Shown here: positions 1 to 12,900 of the stretch, in pieces
How positions within the stretch are numbered: the first letter of the stretch is position 1
Layout of the letters: each line of letters begins with the position of its first letter
Assembly (NCBI RefSeq): GCF_949628265.1
Contig: NC_088788.1
Span: 8,432,001 to 8,496,000, forward strand
DNA from: Cloeon dipterum
Taxonomy: Eukaryota > Arthropoda > Insecta > Ephemeroptera > Baetidae
DNA: 64,000 nucleotides
Reading direction: 5' to 3'
Made by a program: the position numbers and the translations under genes
Notes under the pieces: generated by a model
Databases searched by the model: none
What the model saw: only the letters and a program-made list of their open reading frames with translations
What the model was told of the DNA's origin: nothing

Positions 1-3000
1 CACCGCCCTGACCAAGGAGCTGGCCCGCAGGGGACACCAGGTCACCAATAATTTCACATTTAATTCACTTAAAAGAAAATTAAATTTTTCATATATTAGG
101 TGACGGTTTTGAGTCCATTTCCGCAGAAGGCAGCGCCGCCAGGTTACATCGACTTCGATCTAATGCACGGGCCGGTCGCCGAGTTCAAAAATTCGCTGGC
201 AAACGAGGGGCCCGTGCTCTACTCGCCGGAGCCCAGGCACTTTTTCCACACGGCCCTGCACCTGTGGCGCGTCTCCGTCGGACTCACGCACGCCGTCATG
301 ACTTCTCCCCAGGTGTGTTTTAGAATATTTCTGTTAAATGTGGTATTTAAAGAGTTATTGAATTTGAAAATTATAAGCACCAGCTAATTGCAGATTTAAA
401 ACTGCTACCAAGTTTTTGCGAATGCGTAATTAAATATTTGAATAAAATAAAAAAATAAAATCGTGGAATCTAAAATAATCCAATTGAATATTTTTATTGA
501 ACAATTTTTTTTAAATTTGTTAAAAGTGATATATTTGAAATTAGGGTGATTTTTATTACTAATTCTTTGTCTATGGGTAGGACTTTAAATATACATTTAA
601 TATGTATTTAGAACAAAATTTAAAACAATATTTGAAGACATTTGTAATGACCTATTTTTTAACCAATAAACATCCCTATTCCATGAACATTTAAATATAT
701 TTTTATAGAAATAAAATTTTAGTATTTTTCATCCTACAATTTTTGCGTCAGGTGAAGGACGTGATGAAGAACAAGGGCGGCTACGACCTGGTGATCGCCG
801 AGCACTTTCTGCACGAGGCGCTGCACGGTCTGGCCTGGTACTTCGAGGTGCCGCTGGTGCTGTTCGCACCCTCCGACCTGGTGCCCCTTCCCTCGGGCGT
901 GGCACCTCTTTCCTACGTGCCGCACCCCCTACTCGCCCTCAACAAGCCCATGAGCTTCACCGACAGATTGGTCAACGTGCTGGCCAACGCTTTCTGGACC
1001 CTGGGATACAATTATTACTATCTGCCACAGCAGGACGCCATCAGCAAAGAGGTTAAAATTATGAAGAGCAGATTTTTTTCAATTTAAATTTGTATTTCAT
1101 ATTTAATTATTATTGAAGCAGTTAATGTCTAATGGACAGGGAAACAAAGGAAGCATTTAAATTAATTCAGTAATAGCATTATATTTTACTCTCTCTCTTT
1201 AAAAAAAAATTAGAATATATTAAAATGAAATATTATAAATTAAAATAGTTTCTTAAGAACAAGAATTCAAATTAAAATATAAATACAAATAAAAATAACC
1301 CAAATTTATATAATTTTCTATTTATGTTGTTTTACTAGGTTTTTGGTAACGAGGCGCCTAGCGTTTGGGAAACGGAGCCGTGGCTGGTTCTCCTAAATTC
1401 CGATCCAGCGTTAAACGGGCCGGTGCCCCGCATGCCCTGGGAGGTGGAGGTGGGCGGGCTGCACGTCCGGTCGACGCCGTGGCCGCTGCCGGACGAGCTG
1501 CAGGCCTTCCTGGATGGCGCCGACGCTGGCCTCATCTACTTCTCGTTCGGCAGCAGCCTCAGGTGCTCGCAGATGCCGCCGGCCCTGAGACAGGTTTTTG
1601 TTGACGCATTTAGAGCGTTGCCGCAGCGCGTCGTCTGGGTCTACGACGAAGACGAACTGCAGGGCAAGCCGGAAAACGTGTTCATCGCCAAGTGGGTCCA
1701 CCAGCAGGAGGTGCTAGGTTGGCAAAATGGTTTTCTTTTTTTAAATGGGACGTAGAACAGAGAAAACAGTTTTGGCTCATTCTAACTACATTACTGAAAA
1801 TCACACCGCCGTTTTTTTTAAACACAGTATTTTTTGATCTCGTAAAAAACGGTGTATATGCATCGAATTCCTCTCTATCAACTTGACACCAAATTAAAGG
1901 TTATTGGTCAAGTAAAAAGGTAATTCTGGGTATTTACTTGAAAATTTCAGTTGTTTTTTGTGCTCTTTAAAAAAACAGCATTATTTTTAATTAAATTAAA
2001 CCCTGCTTAAAAGCAGATCAAATAAGGCCTGTGTGAAATTTTTAAAGTGGTCCTTTGCTTTATATTTAAGAGATTCCACCATGGCACAGAAAAACACGAC
2101 TTTTCCGATTTTTCTAATGTTTATAATAATAAATATCGTCAGAACAAATAATCATCAGAATTGCAAAATCTTCTCACCGCTAGACTCTTCTCGACTTCGT
2201 GCTCTATTTGATCAGAATTATTTCAAAAAATTCAGGCTGATGTGATTAGAGCCATATTTTTATACTACAAATAAATGTAGGAAATTTAATAATAAGAAAG
2301 AGTAGAATAATTTTGTTCTCGTTTTATTTTTTCAGGGAGATAGAAAAAATTAAACCAGGACTTTTTAACATTAAAAAACAGACGTTCTTATGCATCCCGC
2401 CATTTTTATTAACAAATAAAAATTAGTTTCGTCGCCAAACAATTCACTTATTTAAATATTTAAAAAAAATAATATTTAAGAATTGACTGTATTTTAGCCC
2501 ATCCAAACACGGTGGCCATGATCACGCACGGCGGGCCGGTGAGCGGGCAGGAGGCGGCCCACTTCGGCGTGCCCGTGGTGGCCATTCCTGTCTTCGGCGA
2601 CCAACGCATCCGTGCCCAACGCACGCAGAGGGACAATCTGGGCGTGATGCTCGAGATGCGCAACGTGACGACACCCTCGCTGCTCTGGGCCCTGAAAGAG
2701 GTCACCACAAACCCCAGGTGAGCCCGTGAAATGCATTCTCTGACGCCAATCGCAGCCATTTTTGTTCCGATAAATCCAAAACACACGTGGCAAAAAATTC
2801 TTTAAAGGAAGCCTGACAGGGCTGGAAAATCCAGTAAAAGTAATGAAGTAATTTTAGAAGATAATAATTAAGTTACGTAAAATCATGATTGAAATGTTCA
2901 TAAATGAAAAACTCTTGAAACAAAATCGCTTTTTCTGGGTCACCGAGGGAAAAACGCCTAAAACCAGTTGCAGATATCTACATTTTCGCATTTTCACTTC

Positions 3001-3780
3001 GGAACATTTTAAAAAATTGCCCAGATACTATATTATTAAATTGAGAAAAAACAAAAATGGCGGGAAAATCAAATAGATATTCACATCATTTTTTTGGGTT
3101 TGAAAATGAAACTTAAAAGGCTTTTCTCTTCCGTAAAAGAGTCAGAAGATTCCAGTTCTGTGGTCAAATAGTTGCGTAGAGGCCTGAATGATCCAGAAAA
3201 ATGAATTTTCACTATTTCGTGTAACACTTAGAGGACTGAAATAGACGCCATATATTCTCTTCTAGGTATTTTTAAGATTTAATTCGAGTTTCAGCCATTT
3301 TTTTATCACATATTCCAACATGGCGGACGCTCCAGCATTTTTAAACATTTTAAAACTTTAAAACATAGACATCATCCAATGCATATGATAAAATCTGTGG
3401 TCTTAATATTTGTTTTGGGTTCGGAACATTTTGTCAAGCTAAAATGAAAGGTTGGCGTGAGCCCGGTGGATTTTTTTTTTGTACATTTTGACATTTCAAA
3501 GTATTTATTGTTGAAAATAAACAACTCTGTTTGATTGCGAAGGATAAAAGAAGCGAGTGTGCAGCGTCGAGTGGCGGGGGCGGAGACGGGGGCGGCGCTG
3601 GAGAAGGCCGTCTTCTGGGTGGAGTGGGTGTTGCGGCGCCGCGGCGACGGTCGGGGGGACGCGTGGTCGGCGCCGCGGCTCCGCTTCTGGCAGCGACACA
3701 GCCTGGACGTGGTCGGCGCCGCGCTGCTGGGGCCCGCCGCCGCCATTTTTCTACTCGTCGTTGTCGTGCTGCGGAAATAA
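1..3780 (+). CDS. UDP-glycosyltransferase (UGT), C-terminal six exons; N-terminus outside window
   Basis: UGTs transfer a sugar from a UDP-sugar to small lipophilic acceptors at the ER membrane. Exons read from splice signals: 1-40, 100-312, 752-1051, 1339-1717, 2498-2717, 3543-3780. All join in frame, with introns in phases 0,0,0,1,2 and GT-AG ends. The first exon gives ELARRGHQ and the second VTVLSPFP, the conserved N-terminal UGT strand-turn. Exons 4 and 5 join to WVHQQEVLAHPN followed by MITHGGPVSGQEAAHFGVPV and, shortly after, FGDQ. This is the UGT donor-binding signature, with its His-Gly-Gly, Glu and terminal Asp-Gln. The last exon ends in a hydrophobic membrane anchor (LDVVGAALLGPAAAIFLLVV) and a short basic tail (LRK). 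The last acceptor (3541-3542) has a modest pyrimidine tract but restores the expected spacing to AVFWVEWVL. Signal peptide and catalytic His lie left of the window. The specific UGT family cannot be assigned. Confidence 0.93.
313..751 (+). other. UGT intron, AT-rich
   Basis: Very AT-rich intron between two GC-rich UGT exons, with a GTGTGT donor and a GCGTCAG acceptor. I see no gene or repeat in it. Confidence 0.8.
1718..3542 (+). other. UGT introns 4 and 5, no other gene seen
   Basis: Two AT-rich introns (1718-2497 and 2718-3542) flank the donor-signature exon 2498-2717. Short open frames inside them are AT-rich and resemble no family. A TTTATT at 3504-3509 would read as AATAAA on the minus strand. 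It is the nearest canonical poly(A) signal I found downstream of the convergent ABCG gene. Confidence 0.7.
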
Positions 3781-3781
3781 A
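3776..3781 (+). terminator. Candidate poly(A) signal AATAAA overlapping the UGT stop codon
   Basis: AATAAA overlaps the TAA stop at 3778-3780. If used, the UGT 3'UTR would be only tens of bases. That fits the tight convergent spacing: the ABCG stop codon lies at 3945-3947 on the other strand. Confidence 0.45.
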
Positions 3782-3944
3782 AGCGAGAGGCGGCGCCGAC
3801 ATCGGCGCCGCCCGCCACCAGGTGGGAACAAACACGTTCGTTTCATTTCTTTTTTTTTAGCGATTTTCGGTCTCTCGTCTATGTATCGTATTTTTGTGTT
3901 TTAAAAGCACTTGGCACGTGTCAAGGCACTTGAGGAATGTTTGT

Positions 3945-6900
3945 TCACTTGGGCCGGCGGAAGTAGCGCAGCACCACGTAACCGAGCACGCGGAACACGA
4001 TCAGGAACAGCAGCAGCACCAGCGTGTTCGCCCACAGCGGCAAGTTGGCGCCCTGCGCCGTCAGGATCTCCTCCACCGGGATGCTCGTTTGATTTGCGCA
4101 TATCTCGAACTTGGACTGCGGTGCACACCTGCCGACAAAAAATCGCGAAAATCAATTTGAATTTGGGCCTCTTAGTCCGAAAATTAAAAAAAAACGATCG
4201 TTTTTGCTAAAATGAGTAATTATAAAGCGTTACAATAAAATGAAAAAAAATATTTTTTGCTGTCATTATCATCTTAAATATCTCTGAATATTGCAGTATA
4301 TATGATTCCATTGACTATATTCATTTAAGTGATTGTTTTATTACACAGAAAAATATATATAAAGATGGAAATATGGATGATTAACTTAAAATGTATGAAG
4401 TTAGAAGTCTGATAAAAGCTCTTATTTAATATAACGCTGCATTATTGTTAAAATTAATTATATATTTTGTAAAAATTAAAGTATATTACAGAAAACTAAA
4501 CAGTTAATAATGTTAGGGTAATGAGAACACGACAAATGAAGCGACGAGTGAATTATTTTAAAAGAATTAGAGCGAAAGCAGAGCGGTGTTATCAGTTAAC
4601 GACGCAAAATACTGTATTTTGAAACTACATTACTCAGCTTTGTTATGAAACTATCATCAAAATAGGTAAACCTTTTTTAAAAAAACAAGTAATGCAGGCA
4701 GCCAATCTCGGCTTTGCAATAACTGGAATATTAGTTGATTTGATAATTTGTGATTTAAATCAAGGATTTTATATTCGAGCTGTATTTTCTTATTAATCTA
4801 AAGAGGGCCAGGTAACAAACAAAATCATAAATTGGTCAAATAATTTCTTTACAAATCCCTCAGCTTTCAAGGTCGATTTCGATTCTTCTCTTTGCAATCT
4901 GTCCTAAATTAGTGGCTTAATGTGTAATTCGCTACCATGTTTTATTGTTTCAAATGAAATATGACAATTTGTAAGATGAATAAGTTCCAGTTTTTTATGG
5001 AACGTCGCTAGACCGACACCTCCGTAACTTCAAAACTCTTAAAAATTGTCGGATTTAAATGAATTAAATACTTTTGGAACCTGCTCAGCAAGATAAATCG
5101 AATCATACGTGCCACTTTTCTTTTACTTTCGCATAAGGTAATGATTTTTCCAAAATATTCCGACAGAAAAGTGTCCTGGGAATATCGCGTGTAAAAATGT
5201 AAAGACTTGAAGTGTTTTAATTTCTTCAAAGATAGTTTCCATAAATTCAAGCTCAATATACTTTGCATTTTTTTAACTTTTTGTGAGTTGCATAACTTTT
5301 GATTTTAAATATTTAAATCATCTTTACCGGTAAATTAGTGAAAGAAACATTTTTCCAGAAATGGAAAAATTGCAAATTTAATCAGCTGTTCAAATTGGCC
5401 ACCAGATGATTTTTTTCCTCTAGTATTCATAGCCACGGAATTATAAAGCTAAATCTATTTTCCAACACGAGCAAGAAAACCTCGAAGCTAATCCCGTTTT
5501 TACAAAAAATTATCTCCACCGCACATTTTTCTATTTTTAAGAATAGATAATGCTTAATCATAATCAAATATTTGAGATTCGTCTTTTATATAACATTGTC
5601 CACGAGTTCGCGTGAAAGTTTTAGGAATTTAAATATTGACTGTCCTCCTTTCTAAAAAGCGTCGAGCGAGGCGCCGGAGAAAGAGATAAGCGCGAGAGGA
5701 ATTCGATTGAAAATGCGGCAATTCGCGGTGGCAGGTGGCAACCAACGAAAAATTTCTCAATAATTTCTGTTGACATAACCGCAATAAAAACAAGTCACTG
5801 GTTAATTGTTTACGTTAACGACATTTATTGTTTGTGTTTCGATAAAGAGAAATTAGTGGAACACAATTCCGTAATATCACGGAAAGGAATTTAAAGGCGG
5901 CCGTGAAAACAACAAAAGGGTTCGTTTCGATAATTTAATTAGGCCTTTTATTATTTGTTGTTGTACACAACCAAAATTAGACCGTGAAAATCGTCTCCCA
6001 AAGAGATAAATGCTTGTGTGCTCATAAATTTACTTCAGCACGTGTAAAGCTTTTTTAGAATTAGTTTGATACGTATAGCTAATGGAATTTTAGGCTTAAA
6101 ATTAAATAAAATGGATTTTGGAGCTTACATGATGGGCGAGCCTTCGCCAAACTCGACGATCTGCATATTCTGGTAGGCGTAGTGCACCATGCTGAGGTAC
6201 TGCAGCCACTTGAGCCACGGCGAGATGTTGGTGGCCAGGTAGCCGCCGAAGAGTTGTGTGGCCAGCGTGTAGAGGGCGCTGATGGTGATGGAGACCTGCA
6301 TGTCCATGCACGAGGCTCCCACGAAGAAGCCCACACTCTGCAAAGCCAAAAATCCTCAATTCCAACTCCAGAAAATCATTTCAAGGGGATTAAAATAAAT
6401 TCTAAGGTTTTTGGAGCGAAAAATCGTTAATTGGTGTTCGGAGCTGCTTACAGATGGCGCCACGGTTCATTTAGAAACATTCGAAAACTGCGATTTCTCA
6501 TGTTATCCTGCTACAGTGGAGTCTTGGTGTAAAAACATTTGATTTGAAGTGTTCAACACCAAGATCAGTTCAGTCAAGCGCGATTGAAATCTAAATAAAT
6601 TGTAAATGAGCAGTGGCGCCATCAGTTGGTGGCCTCGAAAACTAAACAGACTTTCCCCGTTGGTGAATTGTGGCGGTGGATTTCAAAAATCTCAATTGAA
6701 TACTATGCCAACAACCATTAAAAATAAGGAAATGAATTCGCGAATTTTGGCGGGAAAAAGTGGAACGAAGAGGAACGTACCTGGGCCACAATTGTGTTGA
6801 GCAGCAAAAAGGCCAGAAGTGTCACGAACACGGGGAAGCTGTGGAAGCCGAGCATGGGGTAGGATATTATGTGGTAGACGAAGGGCAAGGCCACGGTCAG

Positions 6901-9900
6901 AGGTAACTCGCCCACCATCTTGGCCAGGTAATAAGCGGAAAGACGGTACGCGCCCGACAGACGCTCCTTGTTTATCACCTCTCGCTCGGGCGGAACTGCG
7001 CAACAAACACACAATTTATTTTTAACCCTCGCCTCGTTCGGCATGCACACACACACACACAGACAGACGGAAAATATAAAGGTTTCAAGGTTTTGCTATC
7101 GGCGTTTAGAAATTCCCTCGGTTTGGCCCAATAAAAAACGGGATTTCCGTTCTCGGCGTAATTTGGATAAACGACACGTTTTTTGATAATCGGCGAGACA
7201 CAACAAGTCACGGATCGATGAATGGGATCGAAACGTACTGCTTTTATTATATTTAAAAAAAATAAAGAGAAGTAGCCGCGTGTTGCAACGAGAGCGTGGT
7301 CATGCACAAAAGCAATAAAAGAGTCGTTTTGGGGAAGCGAGCGAGCTAGAGATTGTGACACACTTGCATGTGTTATGAAACGACGGCGAACGCAAGCGCG
7401 GCGCAGAGGCGAACGAACTTTGCGTTGTGTCAAATATTTATACTGGGTGTACTCGTCGCCGCGAGCTGATAGATAGATAACGCCTCGCAACGACGACGCC
7501 CAAGGTTGCCTTCGCGAAAAATTCAAATCAGAAAAAGAAAACGAAAGTTAAGTGCACTCGGATGACTTTTATCGCAGAGCCAACGGAAAATAATTAAATT
7601 GGGGAAAGGTCCTTAAAAAATTAAATTTAAAAATTGCCGCATGAATGAGGGAGGAACCGGACATAAAGAATTGGATCAAAAATTCGGTAGCTAAAAATCT
7701 CAAGAATTTTGGCAGCGCTTTTAATGTTAGAATTTATCTAATTAATTTGCATAATTTGTTTAACAAAAACCGGGTCCCGTTGACGGCCGTGAAACTTTGT
7801 TCCGATGAGCACCAACGGAAAAAATAAACATTCTGGTCACGTTTTCTCTTTGTCTCGTTGGGAAATCCGAAAGGCACGAGATAATGAATAATATGCTCGC
7901 TCGCAGGAAGCACTCGCAGAGATAATTTCGATTTAAGTGCTAAAATTACTTTGTATATTTGCAAACGTTCTCCGCTTAATTTCTAAATGTTCCTTTTATT
8001 TTCAAACCAAAAAATGAATATTTTTAGGTCGAGTCTTAGATGAATGAAGCCAAAATATTTCAAATAGGGCCATGAGCAACAGTTAAAATTTAATATATGC
8101 CAATTTTCTCAAAAATTTAAAGGCTTTGTCAATGTTTTTCAACTTTGTGAGCAAATTCTAATCAATATTGTAATTGTGAAATAAATCGTGATATTTTAAT
8201 ATGGAGAGAGTGATTGAATAAATCGCAGATTTTCTCGCAAAATCACTCGACAGCAACCTGGGAAACTTTCACCTCTTTCCTAATTTTTAGAGAGTATTTA
8301 AAGCCCAGTTAAAAATTATTTTTAACAACTTCCCACTTCAAAATTTAGATTTTTCGAACACTCTTGCGGCTTTCACTCGAATTTTTATAATCAAACCAAA
8401 TAAAAAACGGTAACTCACAGGAGGAGAGCGCTCCGAAGTGAGCAAACAACATCCAGTAGGTGGTGGAGAAGAACATCCAGCCCTGGATGTCGTGCAGGGC
8501 TTCCTCTTTTCTTTCCAGTTGGAACCAGAGGAGGCCGGCCAGCACGCCGAGGCCGAATGTCTGGATCCAGTTGAGCTTGGACAACATACGAGGCCTCGCC
8601 TCGTGGAAGTTGCGCTGCGTCAACACACTAAACTGAGTCCAAAAACTGGTCGGCCAACTGAGTTCATCGTCGCCACTGCTGCTCGTCGACCCGTGGCTCT
8701 GGTTGTCTGTCCACAGCGACCGGCCCTCGTCTTCCCGTACTGTCCAGGAAGGAGAATTTGAAATTAGATTCGAGTTGGTGGAGTTTTGGTGCGGTTTACT
8801 AAGTAAGGGAAAATTCGCTCATGGAAAATTTGGCTTATAATGCACATAATTGTTTTTATACAAAAATTCTGATCAAATAATACTAAATTTTTCGTTTTAA
8901 ACGGTTAAAAAAGAGCAAAAATTATTATTTGACGCCACCATTTGGTAGCTTCGGGGACTACGACATGGCAACGGAGTCAAGAGCGAATTTCCCCGTCTTG
9001 GGATTTTGGGGTGTGTGGCTTACTTCGACAGTTGCAGTCTGTCCGGCAGCGTTAGAAAGGAGGAAAAGGGTTGGATTAATAAATGAGTCACGGTGCGTAT
9101 ATGTGTGTATTTCCAGATAAATCATGACCCAAAGAAAGAGAGTGTGACGCTCGCGCCGCGATTTCAATTGACAGCAAACAAGAACGCAAATAGCATCCAG
9201 CAAACTATTAACCTTCGTTTCGAAATGGAAAAATTTAAGGTCATTTTCACTCGCGTCTGCCGCCGAGTCTCTTTGTGCTGCAGCCTGTGTGTTGCAACAA
9301 CTCATTTATTATCTAACTGCAGCGGCGGTGGCAGCTCCGAGATGGAGCGAATATTGTGCGTGACACACGATGGCGCAGCGCTAATCAACAAACACTAGCT
9401 GCGGCTGGCTGCCTTTTTACGCAACACGCGGTAATGGCAAAGACGAGATAATATTCATATACAACTCTGATTGAATCGATTCACGTTTTCATAACAGCCG
9501 TCCGTGACGAGAAAAAACGCGTTAGGCCGTGAACAAGTTCATTAGAAAAATAACTTCCTAGATAAGAATAATCTCTCTTTGAACAATCATTAAAAAATTG
9601 TTTAAAATTATCAACAAACCAAATTAATAGAAATGGAATTATGATTTAACCGGACATGTTTATCTACAAATAAAATTACAAACAAATATTACGGCTTCTT
9701 CAAAATTTCTAACCTCACCAATTACTTTGGTCATTTTTTAATAATTATAAAACAATTAAAACAAAGTGTTTTCGAGGCTCACCTACTGCGGTGTAGACGC
9801 CCTGTTTTTCGGTGACTGAGGAGACGCAGAGCGAGGGTCGCTGGGGGTTGCCGGCGTGTGCGTGGGCGTGGGCGCAGTTGATGTGCACCGGGGGGCACGA

Positions 9901-12900
9901 GGGGCACGAGGGGCAGCGGCTGCTGCTGATGTGGCCGTTTGACTGGAGTCGGCTCTCCTGGTACATGTATTTGTTATCACAGATTGAGTTGGGAACGAAG
10001 TCGGGCAGAAGCTCCTGCGGGTAGTCGGGCTGGTTGCGCGCCTGCCGCGACGCGCTGATGATCCGCTCCCGCAGCTCGTCCGACCCTTTCACCTGCTCCA
10101 CTACGACGCAAAAGACAAATGCGCATTTTAGACAAAGGGAAATCAATGTCTGAATGTAAGCTAAAAAAATGTCCAAGCTGTGATATGAAGGTTTTATTTC
10201 ACTTCCGGGTTGCTTGAAAATCTATATTTTTGCTCTTTAAAAAAATTAACCCTTGGAAATCGGTTTGACCGTTAAAATAATATTTTTCACCCCATAATTT
10301 GGGCTGTGCGTGTAATTTCATGTTGTGACAAAATCAAGTATTTTGGCCTTTTTACAGAAATAGTCAAGAACAATATTTTTCAAGACTTAAATTTAAACAA
10401 AATTCATAAAACTGACGGCGAAAATAATTTTTTTCGCATGCGAGTTAAAAAAATGTCTAAAACTATTTAAATTATTTTGTTCGAAGCTATTATTAGATAA
10501 TTCCGGTGTTTAAATTTTTTAAAAAGCAATAATTAAACAAAAAATTGTTACGGTCATAAATAATAATTTTAACCTTCAAAAAGAAAACGAAAACAAGAAG
10601 TCGTATCTCGTTAGAAGAACATTATGTAATTAAAGTGTCGACATAAATTAAATTGAACTACGTGCTCTTGGTTTTGGACTTGACATTCGTTTTCGGGGGG
10701 CTTAAATAAAAGTGCGAAGGTGCGAAGAGCAACGACCGTTAAGAGCAAGCGCACTTTCGACACTTGGCAAATATATGCGCAAAAAAAGTTCATTCACACT
10801 GATTAATCTCGGAATGGTGATTTTCTCGAGTCAAATATTTAATTAACGACAGCGCAGGTTTGTTTGCGTGACCCACTTTGTCACGTCAAGCCAGGAAAAA
10901 CTTACGAATGAAATCGGCTGGGTTGTAATGGGGCATCACCGATAAGCCGATCCCGTTGAAGAAGTCGACCACCTTGTTTACAGCCCCGAAATACGCCGTC
11001 TGCAATTAGAGAAGCACACACACACACACACGTGAATAGGCGGCACTCGTTTGCGCACCGTTAGCACGCACCAATGAACTCACAATTTGTCTATTCGAGA
11101 ATTTCTAAATTTAGCACTATACAACAAGGAATATAAACGAGTGCATTCAAATTTAATTTTCAATTGTCCTCTTGAAATATTTATTTTGAATAAATAGAGA
11201 GTGTGAAGTGAAGGGAGGCCACTGACCTGTCCGTTGCAGAGAAGCAGCAGTTTGTCGAACATGTGGAAGATTTGCGAGGAGGGCTGGTGCACGGTGACCA
11301 CCACCGTTTTGCCCGACTTTTCGGCGTAGCGCTTGAGATTGGACATGAGGCTGTAGGCTGCGTGCGAGTCCAAGCCCGACGTCGGCTCCTGTACCGTTCA
11401 AATTATTCAGTAAATTCAAGAGAAAAAATTAATGGCTGAAATTTTAGGAAATCAAAAAGGAGGAAAGATCTTTGCTATTTAAAAAATTGTATCTTTGAAA
11501 AGAAAATGTAGGAGAGTTCTTAATCCATTTAAAAACATGCAAAACAATTAGTGAATTTTGTTTATTTTATTATTTTTAAATTTGCAGAATTTTTGGGTTT
11601 GGTAGGGTTGGGAATTTAAGATGATTTCTGTCTCTGTGCGACACTAAATGAAAGCACGACTCACTAAATTAAACTAAAATTGCAAAAACAAATCCGCCAA
11701 AAGCCAAAATCCGCCTAAATGTTTCATGGTATTCAAGAATTTTCTAACAAAAATAATTTTTAGGTTGTTTCCAATGCGAAAAATTTGCTCAAACTCAACA
11801 TTTTCTTTAAATAAAGCTTCTTTTAATATTTTTTTTATTGGAAACAAAGGGTTAATCTGGAATTTGAGTTGATTTTAAAGGAAATTTTTTATAGCTATTG
11901 TTCTCGATCCTTTTAAATAATGAAATCGAATGCTAACTTATGCATTAAAAGTCATGGATGTTGAAATAAAATACAATTTGATTTATCAAGCTAAAAATTC
12001 TGGAGATCTGATGGAGATTTAATTTTTAGAATCATTGCTATGACCACCGATGGTTGGTTTTCCTTCCCGATCGTTTGGTTTAACAAATCAAGGAAACACA
12101 AATCAATTTGAAACAAGCGGCCCAATAATCACTTTAAAAATAATTGACGCCAGCCTGAACAGTGGTGACGTGACTGGCCGCTCTCTTGTCCAGAGCTTGT
12201 TTGCTAACGCAGAGGCCAGTTTAAAAATTCCAACGCAACTCTGATTTTTAGAATTTTTAGCTTTCAATTTTTTCAAACAATATCTACACCAAATGTGTTT
12301 GGAAAGAAAAATAAATGACAAAAAACAACCTAAATGGCTTGATGAAAAATATTTGTCTGAAATTCCTCACTCTTAAGGAATACAAATACCATAAAACCAA
12401 GCCAGTGCACGAAAAACGAACGTAAAAAATTTCCTTCGCATTCTTCCTCGAGTTTAATTTGGTAAGTGAAGGAATTTTTTTGTGTGACTTACGTCGAGCA
12501 GCATGAGGGAGGGGTTGGTGAGCAGCTCGCACGCGATGTTGGCCCGCTTCTTCTCGCCCCCCGAGAGGCCCCGCTCCAAATAATCTCCGATAACTGCGGC
12601 AAAGGGAAAGACACACACACACGCAGGTTGTTACTCGATCGGTTGTGTATTTTGCATGCAGATTCGCCGTCTATTGACTCAATTAGTTGAGAGAGCGCTC
12701 GGCTATTATTTATTTATTTATGGCCTGCGCCTATCGCCGCGCGGCCGGGCACAATTGCGTCGTTGCATGCAAATATCGCGCGGAGAGTGCAACGCCGAGC
12801 CAGCCCAAGATGGAGAAAGTCAGTCAGTCAGTCGATCGCGCGGCACTGGCAGAGTTGGCCAAAAATTGAACCAAATTGCGGACCTGGCGCGCAATTACCA

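Noticed and set aside
3434..3904. Overlapping frames of 110-150 residues on both strands around the UGT end
   Set aside because: They are shadows of the GC-rich last UGT exon. Only the frame ending at 3780 continues the UGT sequence and gives the membrane anchor.
6975..7526. 183-residue minus-strand open frame
   Set aside because: It runs from an ABCG intron into the exon 6781-6995 in the wrong frame. The exon's real frame is fixed by ABCG motifs and splice phase.
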